From: Talpa occidentalis
Lineage: Eukaryota > Chordata > Mammalia > Eulipotyphla > Talpidae
Length of the DNA: 64,000 bases
Direction: 5' to 3'
NCBI RefSeq assembly: GCF_014898055.3
Contig: NW_023600993.1
Span: forward strand, 19,496,850-19,560,849
The notes under the pieces were generated by a model. The model searched no databases. It saw nothing but the letters and a program-made list of their open reading frames with translations, and was not told the DNA's origin. This document shows, piece by piece, positions 59,701-64,000 of this stretch. The translations under genes and the position numbers were made by a program. Every line of letters begins with the position of its first letter. The stretch's first letter is position 1.

Positions 59701-62517
59701 ATCAGCAGTATTGTCTGTGAAATGGCTCTGGAAGATGCAATTCTTTTTCTAATTCTTTGCTCCCTCCCTCTCTGCCTCTCTCCCTGTTTCTTCTTTCTGA
59801 GATAGTTAAATAGCTTAAAGCAGTTCCTGTTGCTGCCACATTCCTGATCTCATCAAAACACAGTATCAGCCTTGGGACTCTTAAAAAGACCATGGACCTT
59901 TGAGATTTTTTGAAATATGTTATCAGGGATAAAATAAATTTCAAACTGAAGAGTTAGAGTTTTCGGGCATAAGATATAACATCATTTTTCAGACAATAAT
60001 GGAGAAACTTGGTCAAAATTCAGTTTTGCAAACAGATTTCCCTCAGCATGAATAATGTGGCAATAGACTGGCGATTCTGGAAACAAGTGGGAAATAGCAA
60101 ATAGAATCCTTTAGAATGATGTCAAGAACCAGTGGATGCTGTATGATAATAATTGCAGGAAGCATTTCTTGTAGACTATTTTTATGTCATGATAAGACTC
60201 CTTCAATCCTGTATGGGAGGTGTTCTTGTGAATGCTGTTGCAAATATCCCAGTACCTGGGGCACCATGCCTTGGATATTTGGAACAGGATATTCCTCTAC
60301 CATTACAGAGACATACTCAAAATTAGGGCTACCTTATGAGGGAATGGTTATGGTTTCTTAATTTTGATTGTTTAAAAATAATACAGTCTTTCAAGGTGAC
60401 CCTCTTTCTTTGATAACCTCAGAGTACATCCCAGCATCAGCACATAGATATGGATGGTGACTTTCTCTGTTCACGATTATGGATATGGTGGGATGTGCAT
60501 TTTCCAAGAATCGGTGATTATTGACCACTGCTATTTTACTTTTGTATGACTCGTGACATTATCCAGCTATCATAGATTATACTATTGGCCTGGGTATCAG
60601 TGATGATTCCTTCTTTAGAAGACAGATTAGGTGACATGGTTATTTCACTAAAGTCTCCTCTTGGGCCACCACAACCATCAGTACCATTAAAGGACTCTGC
60701 AGACCTGAACAGGTTGGGACCTGACAATATATTAAACAAAAAAACTTCCAGAATGGGTGTGTGGAATGAACTGATAGAGTTTCAGGGTAGAAATTACAAG
60801 GTTGTCAAAAGCATTTATGTAACTTATATCTCTAGTAAGTTCTATTGAGATCATTTTCAGAGGTCCTAAAAGTTTATCAAACAGAAATGAATCTGAACCT
60901 TACTTTCATTAGTTTCCCATCTTGTTGGGGAAATTTGTACAGCAAGTCTAGAAGCCTAGGTAGTTGTATTTTATCAGGGAACTTGGAGATGCTGGGCCAT
61001 CAGCACAGAAGAATATGTGGGTGTTGCATATGCACACTGAAATTTAAGAAGCTTTAGTCTAAGTCAAAGGACATATATAGTGAAAAGGTCTGGGTGTGGA
61101 GGTGGAGGTTAGAGAATTTTAATCAGTGTCATGAACAAGCCAAACATCAGTTTGTTTTTAGGGCTGAGAGCAGCCTGTAGGGAGAAAACAGGGAGAGGAA
61201 CACAGAAATGATGAGAGATCTTAGAACAAATACTAGGGGCCTGCAGCTTGGCTTTCTGTTCAAGACTCTCACTCATGTTTGCTTAAGAATAAAATGAAAG
61301 ACTCATAATTGGAATCCCAGTAAGGGACAAACCTCAAACCATCAGTATTCTCAGAAGCATCCTTTTTGAGACATGAGCTGATAAGGTACCAAGATGAAGG
61401 TCATAGTTGATTGTTTACCAGTTATCCTTGAGAAAAATTTTCTTTTTCCTAAATTCTCTGCCTTTATATTCTGAGTCTCAAAAGGGGATTCTTGACTAGA
61501 AGAGATATGTTGCTGACTAGAAAGATGGTCTTTACTGCAAAATACATCCCTACCAAAACAAAAATATGCTGCAGTACTTAAAGAACACAGAAATTCACCA
61601 GAATATTAGTCCTGAACCTCAGCCCCTAGTTTTTTGCATGAAGATATTACCAGAGGAGAAATGACAGCAGGCACAGACCCTGCAAATCTTCCTTTTCCCC
61701 TTAGTCCTCTGAACAAAGACATTGTTCAGCAAATTAAACAGGTAAACAAGAATTTAAGAAGAATGTTTAAATTGTTTAATAGAACAAATTGTTTTTTAAC
61801 ACCCTTAAGCAGCTGTTGGTATCATCGATTTACATACAAATAATGAATATGCTAATTACAAATCTTTCACTCCTAGTCATTGAAATAGTTCTCCTCTGGG
61901 ACTTAAAGACAGCTCATTGTTATTCTGGTTTTAGTTACTATATATACTTACCTGCATTCATTTAAAAATCTTTATAATTTACGTTTTTGCTAATTGAGGT
62001 AGGTCTTTAACACTCATGTCCTTGAATTTGTGAGATCCTACTACATGTAAACATGTACAAACTTAAAAATAAATTCAAGATTCATTGTCATGCAAAATAA
62101 TTTAATCAGTGTATGATTTTTTTCCTTCCCCACTGGGCTTCCCTCATTTACCTAGTTTATCCTAATTTTGGTGTCTCCTGTGGAAGCGAATATTAAGAGC
62201 CCAGCAAATTACAGTGTTATGGCTCTGGGTCATAATTTCAATTATTGCTGATATTCCTATTCTTTCCAAGTATAATTTACTATAGGTGTAACCAGTTTCT
62301 TTTGGATTCTGACCTTGTGAGACTTATTAATATGAATGGGAATACTGATTATTTCTGAATTATTCATCATTTATTGATGTTAACCTGAGTACAATTGCTT
62401 CCTTGAAAACATCAAACAGTATTTATTTTATTTGTTCTATACATGAAGCAGTTTATACAGTTTAATATAACAAGTGTAAGTAAACTCAAGGAAACTGACG
62501 AGGGAAGATGTGAACTG
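59701..62517. other. Unique sequence with one exon-like antisense segment
   Basis: No intact gene. The only notable part is the antisense coding-like stretch at 60.08-60.72 kb described separately. No named repeat recognised elsewhere. Confidence 0.4.
60085..60720 (-). pseudogene. Exon-like antisense segment, possible gene relic
   Basis: On the minus strand a pyrimidine-rich stretch ending TATTGTCAG (60,721-60,744) has the form of a splice acceptor. It is followed by 60 open codons (starting GPNLFRSAESFNGTDGCGG and ending at a stop near 60,536), then, after a frame shift, about 46 open codons (…NNHRFLENAHPTISIIVN…), and, after further stops, about 41 codons (…EYVSVMVEEYPVPNIQG…) in 60,330-60,190. 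The composition (acidic residues, prolines, few low-complexity runs) is more protein-like than other frames here. A GTAAGG donor-like site lies upstream at about 60,901-60,906. I do not recognise the protein. It could be a decayed exon of a lost gene, a processed copy, or chance. Confidence 0.3.
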
Positions 62518-62647
62518 GTACTTGTGCTAAGATGGTGATCTCTTTTTAGCTCTTCTGCTATTTTTTTGACTGGATTATTTACTTTGTTTTTGTTGAGTTT
62601 CGTCAGCCCTTTGTAGATTTTTGTGATCAGCCCTTTATCATTAGTGT
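62518..62647. repeat. 130-bp direct repeat, left copy
   Basis: Identical base for base to 63,069-63,198. It starts GTACTTGTGCTAAGATGGTG and ends in CATTAGTGT, directly against the LTR. Everything from about 62,540 on is antisense L1 ORF2 sequence. Confidence 0.97.
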
Positions 62648-63068
62648 TGTACCCCCACCCCAGGTAAAAGCCAAAGACACTGGGAACTCCACATCCCATC
62701 ACCACCAAAGGGAAGGTGGCTGGGACCTGAGGGTGGGGTTAAGCAGCCAGGTGGATACAAAAGGCAGACACGTGGGCTTTGGGGGCTCTTTCCATTTTTG
62801 GGCTCTCGGCCAGCTTGCAGCGTCCGGCCAGCTCTGAGAGTGACTTTGGGTTTCCAGGTCGTCGGATCGGGTAGGACGCATTAAAGATTTTATTTCCCTA
62901 TTTTCTCCCTGAGTTGTACATTTTCCTTATTTCTTTTTCTCTTGTAAATAAACCTTTTATTAACCCTTTTGTGTGTGTCTGTAGTAGAGTATTCATAAGT
63001 CCCTTTAAAGCGCGCGGGTGAGGACCCACAGCCAGGAACCCGTTAAATATCGGGGTTGCTCTATAACA
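62648..63068 (+). mobile_element. Solo LTR, class I ERV-like, sense
   Basis: 421 bp with TGTACC... and ...TATAACA termini. A TATA-like GATACAAAAG is at 62,754-62,763, a GC-rich R-like region with 'ctctcggccagcttgcagcgtccggccag' follows, AATAAA is at 62,947-62,952 with a GT-rich stretch 16-31 bp after it, and U5 contains GGGTGAGGACCCAC. The order of signals gives the sense direction. No primer-binding site, gag, pol or env sequence is present beside it, so it is a solo LTR. CpGs are retained (GCGCGCGGG, CGTCGGATCGGG), suggesting a recent or still methylation-poor copy. The LTR at 4.92-5.33 kb is a diverged relative. The flanking duplication is 130 bp, far longer than integrase produces. Confidence 0.82.
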
Positions 63069-63198
63069 GTACTTGTGCTAAGATGGTGATCTCTTTTTAG
63101 CTCTTCTGCTATTTTTTTGACTGGATTATTTACTTTGTTTTTGTTGAGTTTCGTCAGCCCTTTGTAGATTTTTGTGATCAGCCCTTTATCATTAGTGT
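63069..63198. repeat. 130-bp direct repeat, right copy
   Basis: Second identical copy of 62,518-62,647, starting immediately after the LTR. It continues without a break into the rest of the inverted L1 segment, so this is the copy in its original context on the right. Confidence 0.97.
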
Positions 63199-63238
63199 TG
63201 TGTGCAAAAATTTTCTCCCAGTTGGTGGGGTGTCTCTT

Positions 63239-64000
63239 AACTTATCGAAAGAGGAAGTGTAAATGGCCAACAGGCATATGAAAAAATGTTCAGCATCACT
63301 TGTAATCAGGGAAATGCAAATCAAAACTACCATGAGATACCATCTTACACCAGTGAAATGGCACATATTAAAAAAACTAGCAACAACAAATGTTGGTGAG
63401 GATGTGGAGAAAAAGGAACTCTCCTGCACTGCTGGTGAGAGTGCAAACTGGTCCAACCACTGTGGAAAGCTGTGTGGAGATTCCTCAACCTGCTAAAGAT
63501 GGATCTTCCATATGATCCAGCAATTCCACTCCTAGGTATTTACCCAAAGGACACAGAAACATTAATTCCAAAGGGCACCAGCACCCCTATGTTTATAGCA
63601 GCACTATTTACAATAGCTAAGTTATGGAACAACCCAAATGCCCAAAAATAGATGACTGGATCAAGAAGATGTGGTACAGATATACAATGGAATATTACTC
63701 AGCAATCAAAAAAGACAAACTCATGCAATTTGCAGCAACATGGATGGAGCTGGAAGGGATCATGCTTAACAAAATAAGCCAGAAAGAAAAAGAAAAATAC
63801 TGGATGATCTCACTCATAGCAGGAATTTAGAAAACCTAAATAAGGGACCAGGAAAAAAACTAATTATAATAAAATAAAAATCAAAACCAACAAGCAACTC
63901 TGAACCAGAGACACACTATAGGGGGGGCGGGTGGAGGGACTAGGGTCAAAATAAGGGGGGTGGGAAGGGAATTGTATGGGGACTATAACCAAGATGAAAA
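63239..64000 (+). mobile_element. L1 3' end, sense, runs off the window
   Basis: Sense L1 from the ORF2 C-terminal region ('aatggccaacaggcatatgaaaaaatg', 'gaaaaaggaactctcctgcac', 'tggaatattactcagcaatc') through the ORF2 stop and into the G-rich 3' UTR ('tatagggggggcgggtggagg', 'gggtcaaaataaggggggtggg'). The A tail and right target duplication lie beyond the end. Confidence 0.93.
63263..63832 (+). pseudogene. L1 ORF2 C-terminal remnant
   Basis: Encodes only the end of ORF2. The frame 63,624-63,830 carries CPKIDDWIKKMWYRYTMEYYSAIKK and ends at the normal stop just after SLIAGI. The frame 63,263-63,496 holds the preceding part, so at least one frameshift separates them. No catalytic domain is present, so it is inactive. 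Compared with the 40.3-kb copy it retains the stop codon. Confidence 0.9.

Larger units (their letters stand above)
62540..63238 (-). mobile_element. Inverted 5' segment of an L1 insertion, split by an LTR
   Basis: Antisense L1 ORF2 ('gactggattatttactttg', 'gttgagtttcgtcagccctttgtag', 'gtgcaaaaattttctccc'), matching 41,205-41,330 of the other L1. It joins head-on at about 63,238 to sense L1 that begins just downstream in L1 coordinates, which is the structure left by twin priming. The LTR at 62,648-63,068 and its 130-bp flank lie inside it. Confidence 0.85.

Noticed and set aside
62648..63068. Complete endogenous retrovirus
   Set aside because: Only one LTR-length block with no internal retroviral sequence is present.

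Overview
The window is mammalian nuclear DNA: AT-rich, with no operon-like organisation and a dense load of mammalian interspersed repeats (MIR, L2, L1, ERVL-MaLR LTRs, MER5-type hAT fossils) plus a lineage-specific tRNA-derived SINE. I found no intact protein-coding gene, no tRNA, rRNA or other structural RNA gene, and no CpG island or promoter of a host gene. It reads as intergenic sequence or part of a very long intron. The SINE family (about 265-290 bp; pol III A and B boxes; a 3' end that reads roughly CTTGTATAAATAAAT) together with relatively young L1 copies points to a laurasiatherian. A bat of the horseshoe-bat group, which carries a tRNA SINE of this general kind, is my best guess, but I cannot confirm it without a library search.

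Layout. 0-12 kb is mostly anonymous sequence with one young SINE (1.07-1.35 kb), a (TC)n-(GCACAT)n compound microsatellite (about 2 kb), MIR and L2 fossils, an antisense class I-type LTR (4.92-5.33 kb) and an L1 3' end (8.65-9.05 kb). 12-22 kb holds two SINEs, several MIRs, a G-run tract (12.79-12.83 kb), two old LTRs (18.9-19.3 and 19.7-20.1 kb) and a MIR split by a 450-bp insertion of unknown type. 22-33 kb has antisense and sense L1 3' ends, including a tail-to-tail pair at 27.5 kb, and three MaLR-type LTRs. 33-40 kb is mainly unique sequence with an LTR-like element and a MER5A copy. 40-55 kb is the busiest part: a 5'-truncated antisense L1 with a 20-bp target duplication, a cluster of four SINEs and a tiny L1 tail placed in an old antisense L1, a long old antisense L1 at 47.9-49.6 kb, and four further SINEs. 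55-62 kb is quieter, with an MLT1 LTR and one exon-like antisense segment at 60.1-60.7 kb. The end (62.5-64 kb) holds an L1 with an inverted 5' segment (twin-priming structure), running off the window.

The most unusual structure is at 62,518-63,198. A 421-bp LTR with TGT...ACA ends sits inside the inverted L1 segment and is flanked by perfect 130-bp direct repeats of the L1 sequence, where a retroviral integration should leave only 4-6 bp. A diverged relative of the same LTR lies antisense at 4.92-5.33 kb. A second point of interest is a 13-14 bp target sequence present three times around a SINE and a 92-bp L1 tail (42,145-42,549), indicating two insertions at the same nick site. Nothing resembling a new functional gene system is evident. 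The findings concern transposon biology and one possible gene relic.
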